Shown piece after piece: positions 25,304 to 33,965 of a stretch of DNA of 64,000 nt. The number at the start of each line of letters is the position of its first letter. Within the stretch, counting starts at the first letter, position 1. Under the pieces are notes generated by a model, which saw nothing but the letters and a program-made list of their open reading frames with translations, did not search any database and was not told where the DNA came from. A program made the translations under genes and the position numbers. Origin of the DNA: Thiodiazotropha sp040506195 (GTDB taxonomy: Bacteria; Pseudomonadota; Gammaproteobacteria; Chromatiales; Chromatiaceae); assembly GCA_040506195.1 (NCBI GenBank), contig JBEVXH010000007.1, positions 124,001-188,000 of the forward strand, in the 5' to 3' direction.

Positions 25304-26299
25304 TCATGACCCGCCGGCAACGAACACACCGAAAGCGCGTGGGCTTTCACCGGTTGGGATCTGCCTGATGATCTCAAGCTTATCCGTATCGAGTACAACC
25401 AGCTCATTGTCAAACCAGTTAGCGATATAGACACGTCTCTCGTGTGGATCAGCAATGATACCTTCGGGAAATTCACCGATATCGACCCTGCGGATCTCCT
25501 GCAGTTTTGCAGTATCTATAACGGAAATCGTGTTCTCGTGCTGATTTGTCACGAAGACCCGGCGGTTGTCGGGGGTGACCGCAACGCCATAGGGTGTGCT
25601 GCCGACCGGGATGGTGGCGATAACGGATAGACTTTCAAGATCGATTACACTCAGATCATCGCTTGCGACATTGGCCACGTAGAGTCGCCCGCCTTCAGGA
25701 TCGAGGCGAATGCCGAAGGGGCGACTTCCCACCGATACGCGAGTGATGACCCGATAGTTGACTGCATCAACCACTGAGATCATATTGTCGTCCCTGTCCG
25801 CCACATAGAGCCTTTTGCCATCCTTGCTAACCTCCAGGCCGGATGGAGAATCACCCACCGGTATTCCCGTCAATATCGACAGATTTTCCGCATCAAGCAC
25901 GTAAACAAGATCTTCATACCAGTCGGCAACGTAAACCCGTCTGTCATCCTGGCTGAGTGCGATACCCAGCGGTCCTTTTCCGACCGATTTGTGTGCCAAT
26001 GTCTTGAACGTTACGCCGTCGAGCTGATAGACATCATGACTTTCAGGGTTGGTGACATAGATGCGGCGGCCGTTGCTCGATACTGCGATACCAGCAGGTT
26101 TGGAACCGACCTTGACGGTGGCGGTTGTACTCAAATCAGCCAGATCGATTACCGTGACGGAGTCCTCACCCTGATTGGTGACGAAAGCGAATGGGGCAGC
26201 GGTTACCGAGATACAGGCGGTAGCCAATGAGATGAAGATGGCGAAGGCACTCAGCCGAGGTTTCTGTCTTAAGCAGTTTGATTCAGTAGCGTATCGCAT
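25304..26299 (-). CDS. Secreted YVTN-type beta-propeller protein
   Basis: 331 residues with an export segment (LSAFAIFISLATACISVTAAPFA) followed by about seven repeats of the form GxxPxGIAVSxDGRRxYVxN...xVxVID. This is the YVTN beta-propeller fold seen in proteins associated with PQQ-dependent catabolism. A paralogue lies at 28598-29599 beside the ABC transporter. It probably serves as a periplasmic binding or assembly scaffold; no catalytic residues are evident. It starts 20 bases after the SRPBCC gene, likely in one operon. Confidence 0.85.
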   Translation of the reverse strand: MRYATESNCLRQKPRLSAFAIFISLATACISVTAAPFAFVTNQGEDSVTVIDLADLSTTATVKVGSKPAGIAVSSNGRRIYVTNPESHDVYQLDGVTFKTLAHKSVGKGPLGIALSQDDRRVYVADWYEDLVYVLDAENLSILTGIPVGDSPSGLEVSKDGKRLYVADRDDNMISVVDAVNYRVITRVSVGSRPFGIRLDPEGGRLYVANVASDDLSVIDLESLSVIATIPVGSTPYGVAVTPDNRRVFVTNQHENTISVIDTAKLQEIRRVDIGEFPEGIIADPHERRVYIANWFDNELVVLDTDKLEIIRQIPTGESPRAFGVFVAGGS

Positions 26300-26310
26300 A
26301 GCTGCATAAT

Positions 26311-26322
26311 GAACAGGCCCTA
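26311..26322 (-). repeat. Twelve-base remnant of the TA-flanked repeat at a stop codon
   Basis: GAACAGGCCCTA equals the repeat right edge including TA. On the minus strand it reads TAGGGCCTGTTC, and its TAG is the stop of the SRPBCC gene. It is short enough that chance cannot be excluded, but the same arrangement occurs at 24100 and 31134. Confidence 0.5.
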
Positions 26323-26850
26323 GCCACCCTGTTCGAGCAATTTCTTAAGATTGGTAAGACCGCTCTCGTAAACGCCCTTCACAGCGTCCTTTGCAGCCTG
26401 ATCGTTGAGTTCCGGAGGCGGTTCATTGTTGGGGTAGCCCCTATAGAAGGCACCCTTCCAAGTGACGAGACTTCCACCACTCTCGGATGGCTTGATACTG
26501 AACCAGGCGGAGTAGTTGGTCACCGGCAAAACCTTCACGTCGACAGCTGTAATTCGATAGAAAAAGGAGTGCTTTGTATCGTCATGTTTCTCCAGTTTTT
26601 CGTGGATCTGACCACCGTTGCCAAGGGTCAATGTTCGGGTTGCCCCGATGGTATTGCCCCCGTCTCCCTCGGTTCTGGCTATTGCAGGATGCCAACTCAT
26701 ATCATGAAAATTTTTCACTATATCCCAAACAGCCTGCGGTGGGGCGGAAATCTGTTGCGTCACGATCATCTTTTGCCTGGTCGGGCCATGGGCCTGTACA
26801 AGTGTGGCAAATATCATCAGTATCGAGAGGAGTACGATACATTTTTTCAC
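26320..26850 (-). CDS. Exported SRPBCC (START-like) protein of the quinoprotein cluster
   Basis: 176 residues from GTG 26850, chosen because GGAGGT lies four bases before it and a signal peptide follows at once (KKCIVLLSILMIFATLVQA). The upstream extension to 26967 would start before the predicted promoter. The mature part is a SRPBCC/polyketide-cyclase fold (ISAPPQAVWDIVKNFHDMSWHPAI, later TYTL-like strand and GVYESGLTNLKKLLEQ helix) that binds hydrophobic ligands. SRPBCC proteins recur in XoxF clusters without assigned roles. The stop is supplied by a repeat remnant. Confidence 0.78.
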   Translation of the reverse strand: MKKCIVLLSILMIFATLVQAHGPTRQKMIVTQQISAPPQAVWDIVKNFHDMSWHPAIARTEGDGGNTIGATRTLTLGNGGQIHEKLEKHDDTKHSFFYRITAVDVKVLPVTNYSAWFSIKPSESGGSLVTWKGAFYRGYPNNEPPPELNDQAAKDAVKGVYESGLTNLKKLLEQGG

Positions 26851-26913
26851 ATAGACCTCCTTTGGGTATTGATTTGAACCGATTGCCCCTGTCGAACGGC
26901 TGTAACCTATCGA

Positions 26914-26928
26914 GCAAATATCATGCCT
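26914..26928 (-). promoter_or_regulatory. Possible sigma-54 promoter for the SRPBCC-propeller operon
   Basis: On the minus strand AGGCATG, four bases, TTGC (26928-26914), with exactly 10 bases between GG and GC. The -24 box deviates (AGGCATG versus TGGCACG); the -12 box is good. A start near 26902 fits the GTG start at 26850. Confidence 0.5.
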
Positions 26929-27121
26929 GGTCAACTGCTTAAAAAATGAGCAGGATGGTTGTACCAAGTGCTATACGGTTTACCTGAGGCCTGTGAACCG
27001 TACGAAATATGTGGATAAAACGTATTATCCGACAATCTTGAATTGGGCTAAGATGAATAGGTCCGGATAGTGCATCGAAGGGCATGTCCTGTTCTGTGCA
27101 ATAGATCCGCTAACATAAAGT

Positions 27122-27137
27122 GTGTCAGCGTTGACAC
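27122..27137. promoter_or_regulatory. Palindrome GTGTCA-N4-TGACAC between divergent C1 operons
   Basis: Perfect 6-base arms. It lies 75 bases upstream of the candidate sigma-54 promoter at 27212 and about 195 bases from the one at 26914-26928, where an enhancer for a sigma-54 activator could sit. The other half-site pair of this kind is at 36488-36505. Confidence 0.4.
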
Positions 27138-27211
27138 TGATTGATTCAGCCTGACAGCCGGGTGTGGCCCGATTCTGATTACGGACTATCGACAACTGGT
27201 ACTCCGTTTAA

Positions 27212-27227
27212 TGGTATGGAACTTGCA
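27212..27227 (+). promoter_or_regulatory. Candidate sigma-54 promoter for the PQQ-associated ABC operon
   Basis: TGGTATG (27212-27218), four bases, TTGCA (27223-27227); GG and GC are 10 bases apart. The -12 box is perfect, and the -24 box has two changes. The predicted start near 27238 lies before the TTG start at 27276. Confidence 0.6.
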
Positions 27228-27275
27228 GAAGTACTCCATGCCTTTATTAATCCCGACCCTGTTTCTGGAGCTGTT

Positions 27276-28502
27276 TTGAGTAGATTGGATCCATACAATA
27301 GGAAAAAGCCTCTCTATCGATTTTCTGTTGGCCTCATGATCATCTTCAGCGGGTTGTACTGCTTCGGCATTGCCTGTGCTGCAGACAAACTCGATGTATC
27401 CATCGCTTTGCTGGGAATGGAACAGGAGAAACACATACCGTTGTCATTGTTGAGACCGGTTGTTGACGACACCGGCCAGTCGGGTGCCGAGCAGGGTATA
27501 AGCGACAACAACACCACCGGGCAATTTACCGGACAGTCATTTCAACTCACGTCGGTGAAGGTCAAGCCGGAACAGAGTCCAAATCAGGCCTTCCTGGAAT
27601 TGCATCGGCAGGGCACCAGGCTGTTCCTCCTCAATCTGCCCGCGGATAAACTGATTGAAATCGCGGATATGCCCGAAGCGAAGGATAGCCTGCTGTTTAA
27701 TATAGGCGCCAGGGATGATGAACTGAGAATCCATGAATGCCGAGCCAACCTGCTGCATACCATCCCCAGCCGGGCCATGCTGGCGGATGCCCTGGCCCAG
27801 TATCTGACCTGGAAACGCTGGGACGAGTGGTTTCTCGTAGTGGGGCGCCATCCGCAGGACGAGGCCTATGCGGAAGCCCTCAAGCGGGCGGCCAAACGAT
27901 ATGGCCACAAGATTGTCGAAGAGGAAGTATGGACCTTCGAACCCGGGGCAAGGCGTACCGATTCGGGACACACCCGAGAACAGGAAGAGGTGAATGCATT
28001 CACTCAGGTAGGGGATTACGACATCCTGATCGTGGCTGATGAACGGAATGAGTTCGGTGAGTTTTTAAACTACCGTACCTATCTACCGCGGCCGGTAGGC
28101 GGTTCTCACGGGCTCTCCCCGGCTGCCTGGAGCGGCGTACATGAACAGTGGGGAGCAACCCAGTTTCAACGGCGCTACCGGGAAAAGAATGGCCGCTGGA
28201 TGACTGATCGTGATTTTTCAGCCTGGCTGGCCGTACGCAGTATCGGTGAGGCAGCGACACGCACTGCCGGCAAACAGGCGGACAAGCTGAAGGCCTTCAT
28301 CCTCAGTGATGAATTCAATCTGGCCGCTTTTAAGGGCAGACCGGTGACCTATCGGGATTGGAACGGTCAGTTGCGCCAACCGCTGTTGATCACCTCTCCA
28401 AGGTTGATGATATCCGTCTCGCCGCAGAAGGGTTTTCTACATCAGTTTTCCACCCTGGATACCCTTGGCTACGATCGTCCGGAGAGTAAATGCGGCAAGT
28501 AG
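27276..28502 (+). CDS. Periplasmic substrate-binding protein of the PQQ-dehydrogenase-associated ABC system
   Basis: About 408 residues from TTG 27276, chosen because GGAG lies five bases before it, a signal peptide follows (RKKPLYRFSVGLMIIFSGLYCFGIACA), and the predicted promoter is just upstream. An in-frame ATG at 27141 would precede that promoter. The mature protein is a type I periplasmic-binding fold resembling branched-chain amino acid receptors (VSIALLGMEQEKHIPLSLL, LTWKRWDEWFLVVGRHPQDEAYAEAL). This family accompanies PQQ alcohol dehydrogenase clusters; the ligand is not known. It is followed by a propeller gene and the ATPase/permease pair. Confidence 0.8.
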   Translation: MSRLDPYNRKKPLYRFSVGLMIIFSGLYCFGIACAADKLDVSIALLGMEQEKHIPLSLLRPVVDDTGQSGAEQGISDNNTTGQFTGQSFQLTSVKVKPEQSPNQAFLELHRQGTRLFLLNLPADKLIEIADMPEAKDSLLFNIGARDDELRIHECRANLLHTIPSRAMLADALAQYLTWKRWDEWFLVVGRHPQDEAYAEALKRAAKRYGHKIVEEEVWTFEPGARRTDSGHTREQEEVNAFTQVGDYDILIVADERNEFGEFLNYRTYLPRPVGGSHGLSPAAWSGVHEQWGATQFQRRYREKNGRWMTDRDFSAWLAVRSIGEAATRTAGKQADKLKAFILSDEFNLAAFKGRPVTYRDWNGQLRQPLLITSPRLMISVSPQKGFLHQFSTLDTLGYDRPESKCGK

Positions 28503-28597
28503 GACTCTGCTGGTCGTTGATTTGTGATAATAGCCCCTAATAGATTATTTGCAGTCCGGCTGCGATTCGTAAGCGATAAAAAACGGAGGAGTATTAA

Positions 28598-29599
28598 ATG
28601 ATTTTTTCATTTTCCCGCTGCAAGCAGGGTATCCGCCATTCATTGTACACGTTGCTGTTTTCCATCTTCATGATAGTCAGCAGCGGGGTGCAGGCTTACA
28701 CCGTCTACGTAAGCAGCGAGAAGGACAACACAATCACGATCATCGATGGAGAGAGTCTCAAGGTCATGGAGACGATAAGAGTAGGCGAGCGTCCACGGGG
28801 TATTGCCCTCAGCAACGATGGCAAAACCCTCTACGTTTGCACCAGCGACGCCGATCATATTGAAGTGGTGGATCTGGAAAGCCGAAAGGTCACCCATATA
28901 TTGCCATCCGGTCCTGATCCGGAATTGCTGGTACTTGGGCCCCGGGGTCAATATCTGTACGCCGCCAACGAGGACGACAACATGGTGACCATGGTTGACG
29001 TGCGGAAGCGGGAGAAGGTGACGGAGATCCAGGTAGGCGTGGAACCGGAGGGGATGGGAATCAGCCCCGACGGAAAGTGGCTGGTCAACACATCCGAAAC
29101 CACCAACATGGCCCACTTCATCAACCTTGAGACGTTGAAGGTGGAAGATAACGTACTGGTCGATCAGCGGCCACGCGTGGCCCAGTTCACCCATGATGGC
29201 AAGCAGGTATGGGTCTCATCGGAGATCGGTGGCACAGTGAGCGTGATCGATACGGCTAGTCGCAAGATCGTCAAGAAAATCGGTTTTGAGATACCCGGTA
29301 TCCACAAAGAATCCATCCAGCCCGTGGGTATAAAAATCAGCAAGGATGGCAAGCTGGCATTTGTCGCCCTGGGACCGGCCGCAAGGGTGGCTGTGATCGA
29401 TACCTCCTCTTTCGAGGTGGAAAAGTATCTTCTGGTTGGGCAGCGGGTTTGGAACCTCGATTTCTCGCCGGATGAAAAGCGCATCTTTACCACCAACGGG
29501 GTGAGTAACGATATCTCGGTCATAGATGTCGACCGGTTGAAGGTGAGAAAGTCGATCAGGGTGGGGCGTCTACCCTGGGGGGTTGTGGTTCGTCCATGA
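28598..29599 (+). CDS. PQQ-catabolism-associated beta-propeller protein
   Basis: 333 residues with a signal peptide ending near SSGVQA, then YVTN-type repeats (YVSSEKDNTITIIDGESLKV, RPRGIALSNDGKTLYVCTSD and similar) that fill the protein. CGGAGG lies just before the ATG. Its stop overlaps the ATPase start by 4 bases, so it belongs to the transporter operon. Probable periplasmic partner of the transporter or of the dehydrogenase. Confidence 0.87.
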   Translation: MIFSFSRCKQGIRHSLYTLLFSIFMIVSSGVQAYTVYVSSEKDNTITIIDGESLKVMETIRVGERPRGIALSNDGKTLYVCTSDADHIEVVDLESRKVTHILPSGPDPELLVLGPRGQYLYAANEDDNMVTMVDVRKREKVTEIQVGVEPEGMGISPDGKWLVNTSETTNMAHFINLETLKVEDNVLVDQRPRVAQFTHDGKQVWVSSEIGGTVSVIDTASRKIVKKIGFEIPGIHKESIQPVGIKISKDGKLAFVALGPAARVAVIDTSSFEVEKYLLVGQRVWNLDFSPDEKRIFTTNGVSNDISVIDVDRLKVRKSIRVGRLPWGVVVRP

Positions 29600-30333
29600 G
29601 TGCGGCCGCTCTCGCATTGAAAGGTGTCAGCTTTTCCTACACCAAGCGCCAGGTGTTGGATGGTGTCAGCTTTACACTGAAACCCGGCGAGTTCTGTGTT
29701 CTGCTGGGGATCAACGGTGCCGGCAAGACAACCCTCTTTTCCCTTATCACCAGGCTGTTTGTCAGTCGCGGCGGCGCGATCGACATCTACGGTTACGACC
29801 TTCATAGCCAGACCCGCAAGGCGTTGGCGCAATTGGGGGTGGTTTTTCAGCAACCGACATTGGATCTGGATCTGTCATTGATGCAGAACCTTCGCTATCA
29901 CTGTGCCCTACAGGGATTGGATATTGATGAATTAAAAACAGGCATGCAGACAGTATTGGATGAAATCGAGTTGGGAGACCGTGCCGATGATAAGGTGAGG
30001 GCGCTGAGCGGCGGTCAGCGTCGCCGTGTCGAGCTGGTCAGGGCGCTTCTGCATCAGCCCCGTCTCCTACTGGCCGATGAACCAACCGTAGGGCTCGATA
30101 TCCACAGCCGCCAGGCGATCCTGCAGCAGGTGCGTAAACGTTGTCGTGAGGACGGTATCGGTGTGCTGTGGGCCACGCATCTGGTGGATGAAGTCGATAC
30201 TGAAGATCGCCTGGTAGTACTGCACGACGGCAAGGTGCTCGCCCATGGCAGCGCCCGCCAGATCATGCAGGAGACCGGAACGGATAGCGTAAAACAGGCA
30301 TTCAACAGCCTGACACGAAGTGACGCATCATGA
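29596..30333 (+). CDS. ABC transporter ATPase, PQQ-dehydrogenase-associated
   Basis: 245 residues with all motifs intact: Walker A GINGAGKTT, Q-loop FQQPTLD, signature LSGGQRRRVE, Walker B LLLADEPTVGLD, and switch His in WATHLVDE. It belongs to the DrrA/NodI-like export-type class that pairs with ABC-2 permeases. It overlaps both neighbours by 4 bases. In related clusters the transporter is named for alcohol or PQQ dehydrogenase systems; cargo is unknown. Confidence 0.9.
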   Translation: MSAAALALKGVSFSYTKRQVLDGVSFTLKPGEFCVLLGINGAGKTTLFSLITRLFVSRGGAIDIYGYDLHSQTRKALAQLGVVFQQPTLDLDLSLMQNLRYHCALQGLDIDELKTGMQTVLDEIELGDRADDKVRALSGGQRRRVELVRALLHQPRLLLADEPTVGLDIHSRQAILQQVRKRCREDGIGVLWATHLVDEVDTEDRLVVLHDGKVLAHGSARQIMQETGTDSVKQAFNSLTRSDAS

Positions 30334-31136
30334 CCTTTACGCAGTATCTTCGTTGTCTGTTGGGCATCACGCTACGCGAATCGCTGCGATTTCTTCACCA
30401 GCGCGAGCGTTTCTTCGGCGCCCTGGTTCGTCCCCTGGTATGGCTGTTCATCTTCGCCGCCGGCTTCCGTTCCGTATTGGGTGTCTCCATCATTCCACCC
30501 TATGAAACCTATATCCTCTATGAGGAGTACATAGTCCCCGGATTGGCGGCGATGATCCTGCTTTTCAGCGGTATGCAGAGTTCACTCTCCATGGTGTACG
30601 ACCGGGAGATGGGCAGTATGCGGATGTTGATGGTCAGTCCCTTTCCTCGCTGGTATCTATTGCTTTGCAAGCTGATCGCCGGCACCCTGGTCGCAATCGC
30701 CCAGGTCTACCTCTTTCTCGCTATTGCCTGGTTTTGGGATGTACAGCCACCGTTGACGGGTTACCTTCTGGCGTTTCCGGCCCTGTTGCTGTCAGGACTG
30801 ATGCTCGGTGCATTGGGCCTGCTGCTTTCTTCGGCAATCAAGCAGTTGGAGAATTTCGCCGGGGTCATGAATTTTGTCATATTCCCCATGTTTTTTGCAT
30901 CGTCAGCGCTCTATCCCTTATGGCGGATTAAGGATTCCAGCGTTTTCCTTTATGAAATCTGCCGATTTAACCCCTTTACCCATGCGGTGGAGTTGACCAG
31001 GTTTGCGCTTTACGGGCAGATCAGCTGGATTGCCTTTTTTGCAGTTGTCGGTTCTCTGCTGCTGTTCCTTGCCGGGGCGCTCTACGGATACGATCCTGCA
31101 CGCGGTCTGATGACACGTAAACAGGGTGGAGGTTAG
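30330..31136 (+). CDS. ABC-2 type permease, PQQ-dehydrogenase-associated
   Basis: 268 residues, six hydrophobic segments, with the ABC-2 signature region (GALGLLLSSAIKQLENFAGVMNFVIFPMFFASSALYPLW). It partners the preceding ATPase. The ABC-2 type usually exports, yet the operon also holds a periplasmic binding protein, an odd pairing typical of this family. The TAG stop is formed by TA plus the first G of a repeat end at 31134. Confidence 0.9.
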   Translation: MTFTQYLRCLLGITLRESLRFLHQRERFFGALVRPLVWLFIFAAGFRSVLGVSIIPPYETYILYEEYIVPGLAAMILLFSGMQSSLSMVYDREMGSMRMLMVSPFPRWYLLLCKLIAGTLVAIAQVYLFLAIAWFWDVQPPLTGYLLAFPALLLSGLMLGALGLLLSSAIKQLENFAGVMNFVIFPMFFASSALYPLWRIKDSSVFLYEICRFNPFTHAVELTRFALYGQISWIAFFAVVGSLLLFLAGALYGYDPARGLMTRKQGGG

Positions 31137-31164
31137 GGCCTGTTAACACTGATCCAACCGGCCA
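31134..31164 (-). repeat. Left-end fragment of the TA-flanked repeat at a stop codon
   Basis: TAGGGCCTGTTAACACT followed by GATCCAACCGGCC, matching the left end of the complete element for about 30 bases with two or three changes. Its first three bases are the permease stop codon. Confidence 0.75.
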
Positions 31165-31182
31165 TAAGAGGAGTTTTCAAAG

Positions 31183-31797
31183 ATGAAGAAGATTGGATAC
31201 TGTCTGTGGCTCTCTGTTTCCACACTGACACTGCCCTTGGGTGCGGAAGAGATACCGCCCGACTGGCCTTGTGAGCAGGCGTTAGTACGCGAGATACCCG
31301 CGGCCGTAGTGTGGGCCGGGCCATCGATAGTGGGACTGGAGCATGCTTGGGAACAGGACCAAGAGGTATCAAGACTGGTACAGCGGTTCGTTGTGTCGGA
31401 CTATGATCTGGATGCGGCCGATGCGGAAATTGCCGAATTTTCCGCTGAACAGGATTCTTCAGAAAAGGATTCCAGACTTGCTTTACTGTTTGCCGGCGTT
31501 ATTCAGACACTGAATGAGGATCGCAAGAAAAAACTCGATGGCATTATCCGCTATGCCCGTGGTCAAGCGGCACGCGCCAACAGCTTGAGTCATGAGCTCG
31601 ATGAGATGGTCCAGTTGCAGGAGGATCCTTCACAAGCCGCACAGGAGCGCCTGGCGCTGATGCAGAAGGAGATGGAGATCAAGCAGCGTATGTTCGATGA
31701 ACGCGAAGACTTCATTCAACATCTCTGTACCCGCCCGAGGGTGGTTGAAGAGAGACTGGGCTCACTGGCCCGCAGCATTGCATACTATCTTGACTAA
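31183..31797 (+). CDS. Exported helical protein of unknown function, quinoprotein cluster
   Basis: 204 residues with a signal peptide (LWLSVSTLTLPLGA). Mature start EEIPPDWPCEQALV, then VVWAGPSIVGLE, then a long charged helical region (about 95-175) rich in Glu, Gln and Lys, consistent with a coiled coil. Cysteines near 29 and 183 (HLCTRP) could form a disulfide. I recall similar proteins after the ABC genes in XoxF clusters; function unassigned. Confidence 0.7.
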   Translation: MKKIGYCLWLSVSTLTLPLGAEEIPPDWPCEQALVREIPAAVVWAGPSIVGLEHAWEQDQEVSRLVQRFVVSDYDLDAADAEIAEFSAEQDSSEKDSRLALLFAGVIQTLNEDRKKKLDGIIRYARGQAARANSLSHELDEMVQLQEDPSQAAQERLALMQKEMEIKQRMFDEREDFIQHLCTRPRVVEERLGSLARSIAYYLD

Positions 31798-31801
31798 TAA
31801 C

Positions 31802-32407
31802 TCACTGCATCGGTATCGCTTCGCTTTTCTCAAGCGGCAGATCGGCCGCTTCCCATCCGGTAGTCCCGTCCGGGTACCAGTAGATGTTGGTGTAGCCGTA
31901 CTCTGTTGCCGCCCGCTTTGCCGCATTCCAAGACATCCAGCAATCGGCAAGACAATAGAGCACTATCCGGGAGCTTTTGTCGCCATTGGAAAACCGCTTC
32001 AGATGTTTTTTGAAATAGCTATCCAACTCATCGGAGAGGGCTCCATACCCTACATTGGGCAGCCAGTGAGACTCTGGAATGTTCTGCCTTGCAGGTGGCA
32101 GCCATAACAGGTTGTCAGGCCGGTCCTTGGGTTTGACCGGTGTCGGCATTACATCGATCAGCACCACATTCTGCTGTTTGATCAGAGTATGCAGCTGCTC
32201 CGTTGTGATGGTGGCTCCAGCTGGGACTGAGTCCGGTACGGGGGCGCGAAATTCGGCTATGCGATAGCCGTCGGCGGAGAAGTGTTCGGGGTTCTCCTGT
32301 AGGGCTCCGGAAGCGTAAGCTGTCATTGTTGTGACGAGCAGCAGCAGAACGGACACTACACCATGAAGTGGCTTTACAAGCGCTCTTTGTGTGACTTCCG
32401 ATTTCAA
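31802..32407 (-). CDS. Rhodanese-like protein, PQQ-catabolism-associated CxxxCW type
   Basis: 201 residues with an N-terminal export segment (VVSVLLLLVTTMTAYA). A rhodanese-like domain covers about 55-190, with VVLIDVMPTPVKPKD near the front and YCLADCWMSWNAAKR at the active loop. That loop has the Cys-x3-Cys-Trp arrangement of the quinoprotein-linked family. It overlaps xoxJ by 4 bases and is last in the xoxF operon. A sulfur-transfer or thiol-redox role alongside the SoxYZ-like carrier is likely, though no substrate is known. Confidence 0.82.
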   Translation of the reverse strand: MKSEVTQRALVKPLHGVVSVLLLLVTTMTAYASGALQENPEHFSADGYRIAEFRAPVPDSVPAGATITTEQLHTLIKQQNVVLIDVMPTPVKPKDRPDNLLWLPPARQNIPESHWLPNVGYGALSDELDSYFKKHLKRFSNGDKSSRIVLYCLADCWMSWNAAKRAATEYGYTNIYWYPDGTTGWEAADLPLEKSEAIPMQ

Positions 32408-33258
32408 TGTTGTATCAGTCTGTCATCTCTATCCAGCAGAGGTATGTTGTATTCAAGCAATATCTTCTCAATATTCGGAGAGAGTTTTTCCAATTCAAGA
32501 TTAAGCTGGTGTTTCCAATTCGATTCGCGACGGCGGATGCCCATGGAGACATTGAAAGCCAATGGAACAGAGTCCACTTTTGCCGGCAGGGGAATCACCG
32601 AGAGTGGCGTCTCCTGCCTGGAAGCCGCATAGCCGGCTATAGGACCCCAGATCACTGCGATATCGATATCTCCATCTGCCACGTCTTCCACTGCCCGGGT
32701 GGCAGGTGAGTAAAGACGTGTGTCCACAGTACGCTTATAGGGACGGACCTGATCCAGCAAGCCGTATTTGCTCAACAGGGTAGCCGGGGGCGTACCTGCG
32801 ACGATACCTATTTTGAGATCATTGAGCTTTGCGGCATCGAGGGTGCGGAGAGCCAGTCCTGAGTCCTTTCGATATACCAGGGTATAGACCGATCGATAAT
32901 AGGGATTGGTATTCTGTAACAGTTCGTTGACCGAAGTGACACCCATTACCAGATCGCAAAGACGAATACGAAGTGTGTTGCGCACAAAGCCTATGGTCTG
33001 CGGCCACCAGTGATAACGCAGTGTTCGGTTCAGGTCATCGGCGATGAGCTTGGCGATCCTGTTTTCGAATCCCTCCAGCTTTTTATTGGAGAAGGGCATG
33101 TGGTTGGGATCGCCACAGACTGTCAGATACTCCTTGTTCCTGGCTTCATAGGTGGTTTTGGACCAGGCGGACAGTGGAGCCAGCAGCAGAATGAGCGGCA
33201 AGAGGTAGAAAGTCAGGCTCAACGCTTTGCTGCAAAACGATGAACCTGTTGTTGGCAT
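32404..33258 (-). CDS. xoxJ: XoxJ-like periplasmic binding protein
   Basis: 284 residues with an export segment (LSLTFYLLPLILLLAPLSAWS) and a type II periplasmic-binding fold (YLTVCGDPNHMPFSNKKLEGFENRIAKLIADDL, later LKIGIVAGTPPATLL). XoxJ/MxaJ proteins bind the methanol dehydrogenase and are thought to help activate it rather than transport a solute. The order xoxF-xoxG-xoxJ on one strand supports the call. Confidence 0.85.
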   Translation of the reverse strand: MPTTGSSFCSKALSLTFYLLPLILLLAPLSAWSKTTYEARNKEYLTVCGDPNHMPFSNKKLEGFENRIAKLIADDLNRTLRYHWWPQTIGFVRNTLRIRLCDLVMGVTSVNELLQNTNPYYRSVYTLVYRKDSGLALRTLDAAKLNDLKIGIVAGTPPATLLSKYGLLDQVRPYKRTVDTRLYSPATRAVEDVADGDIDIAVIWGPIAGYAASRQETPLSVIPLPAKVDSVPLAFNVSMGIRRRESNWKHQLNLELEKLSPNIEKILLEYNIPLLDRDDRLIQH

Positions 33259-33388
33259 GATGCTAGTCCTCGATCACTCATATGATATGACAGATAGATA
33301 GTTAGATAGTAGGACATCGGTCCCACCTCTGCTGTTCCCAGGATTTGATGCTTGTCCCTGCAGTGATGGAATATAATCGGACCTCTGT

Positions 33389-33871
33389 CTATTTGTCCGC
33401 GATCAGTTTTTTGACTTTTGGAAACTTCGCGGGTCTGTTCATCCCGATGACACCGTCTGAGCGAGCCTTTAGATAGGCATAGATATCGGCAATGTATTTG
33501 ATGACATCTATGTTCTTTGCGAAAGAGGGCATCACGCTATTGTTCACTCCTTCCCTTCCCGTGACGACTGCATTGACGAATTCGCCATACGACATCACTT
33601 TCAGTGATTCGAGCAATGCCGGCGCGTAGGAACTTCCCATGCCGGCCGGTCCGTGACAGACATGACAGTCGGCATGGTAACGACGAAAACCGTTATAGGT
33701 GCCGAAGTCGACCTTGCCGTCTTCGAAGTAGTAGGGTTGCTCGGGTGAAGGTACAAAATTCTTGTAATCGGCCTTGGATGCAGCTGAGTAGCCCGAGTAG
33801 GAGTAGGTGAGGGCGATGGTCGCCACTATTAGGGATTTACTGAACTTGTTACGCCGCATGTTTAGCCTCAT
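33389..33871 (-). CDS. xoxG: Cytochrome c, electron acceptor of XoxF
   Basis: 160 residues with an export segment (KSLIVATIALTYSYSGYSA) and one class I heme site, Cys69-x2-Cys72-His73 (ADCHVCHGPAGMG). The candidate axial Met is in NSVMPSFAKN. The protein resembles cytochrome c-550 PedF and XoxG types that take electrons from PQQ dehydrogenases. It lies directly after xoxF, separated by a hairpin. An alternative start is ATG 33859. Confidence 0.88.
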   Translation of the reverse strand: MRLNMRRNKFSKSLIVATIALTYSYSGYSAASKADYKNFVPSPEQPYYFEDGKVDFGTYNGFRRYHADCHVCHGPAGMGSSYAPALLESLKVMSYGEFVNAVVTGREGVNNSVMPSFAKNIDVIKYIADIYAYLKARSDGVIGMNRPAKFPKVKKLIADK

Positions 33872-33909
33872 GGAAACCAGTTAGGTGTTGAATCTATGTT
33901 GGGATTTGA

Positions 33910-33941
33910 CCGCCACCCACCGCATAAGGGGTGGGTGGCGG
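33910..33941 (-). other. Perfect 12-bp hairpin between xoxF and xoxG
   Basis: Arms 33910-33921 (CCGCCACCCACC) and 33930-33941 pair perfectly around an 8-base loop. No T-run follows on the minus strand. It lies 24 bases past the xoxF stop and 38 bases before xoxG, so it should protect or set apart the xoxF message. Confidence 0.75.
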
Positions 33942-33965
33942 CTCCAGCTATGGGATATCAATCCC

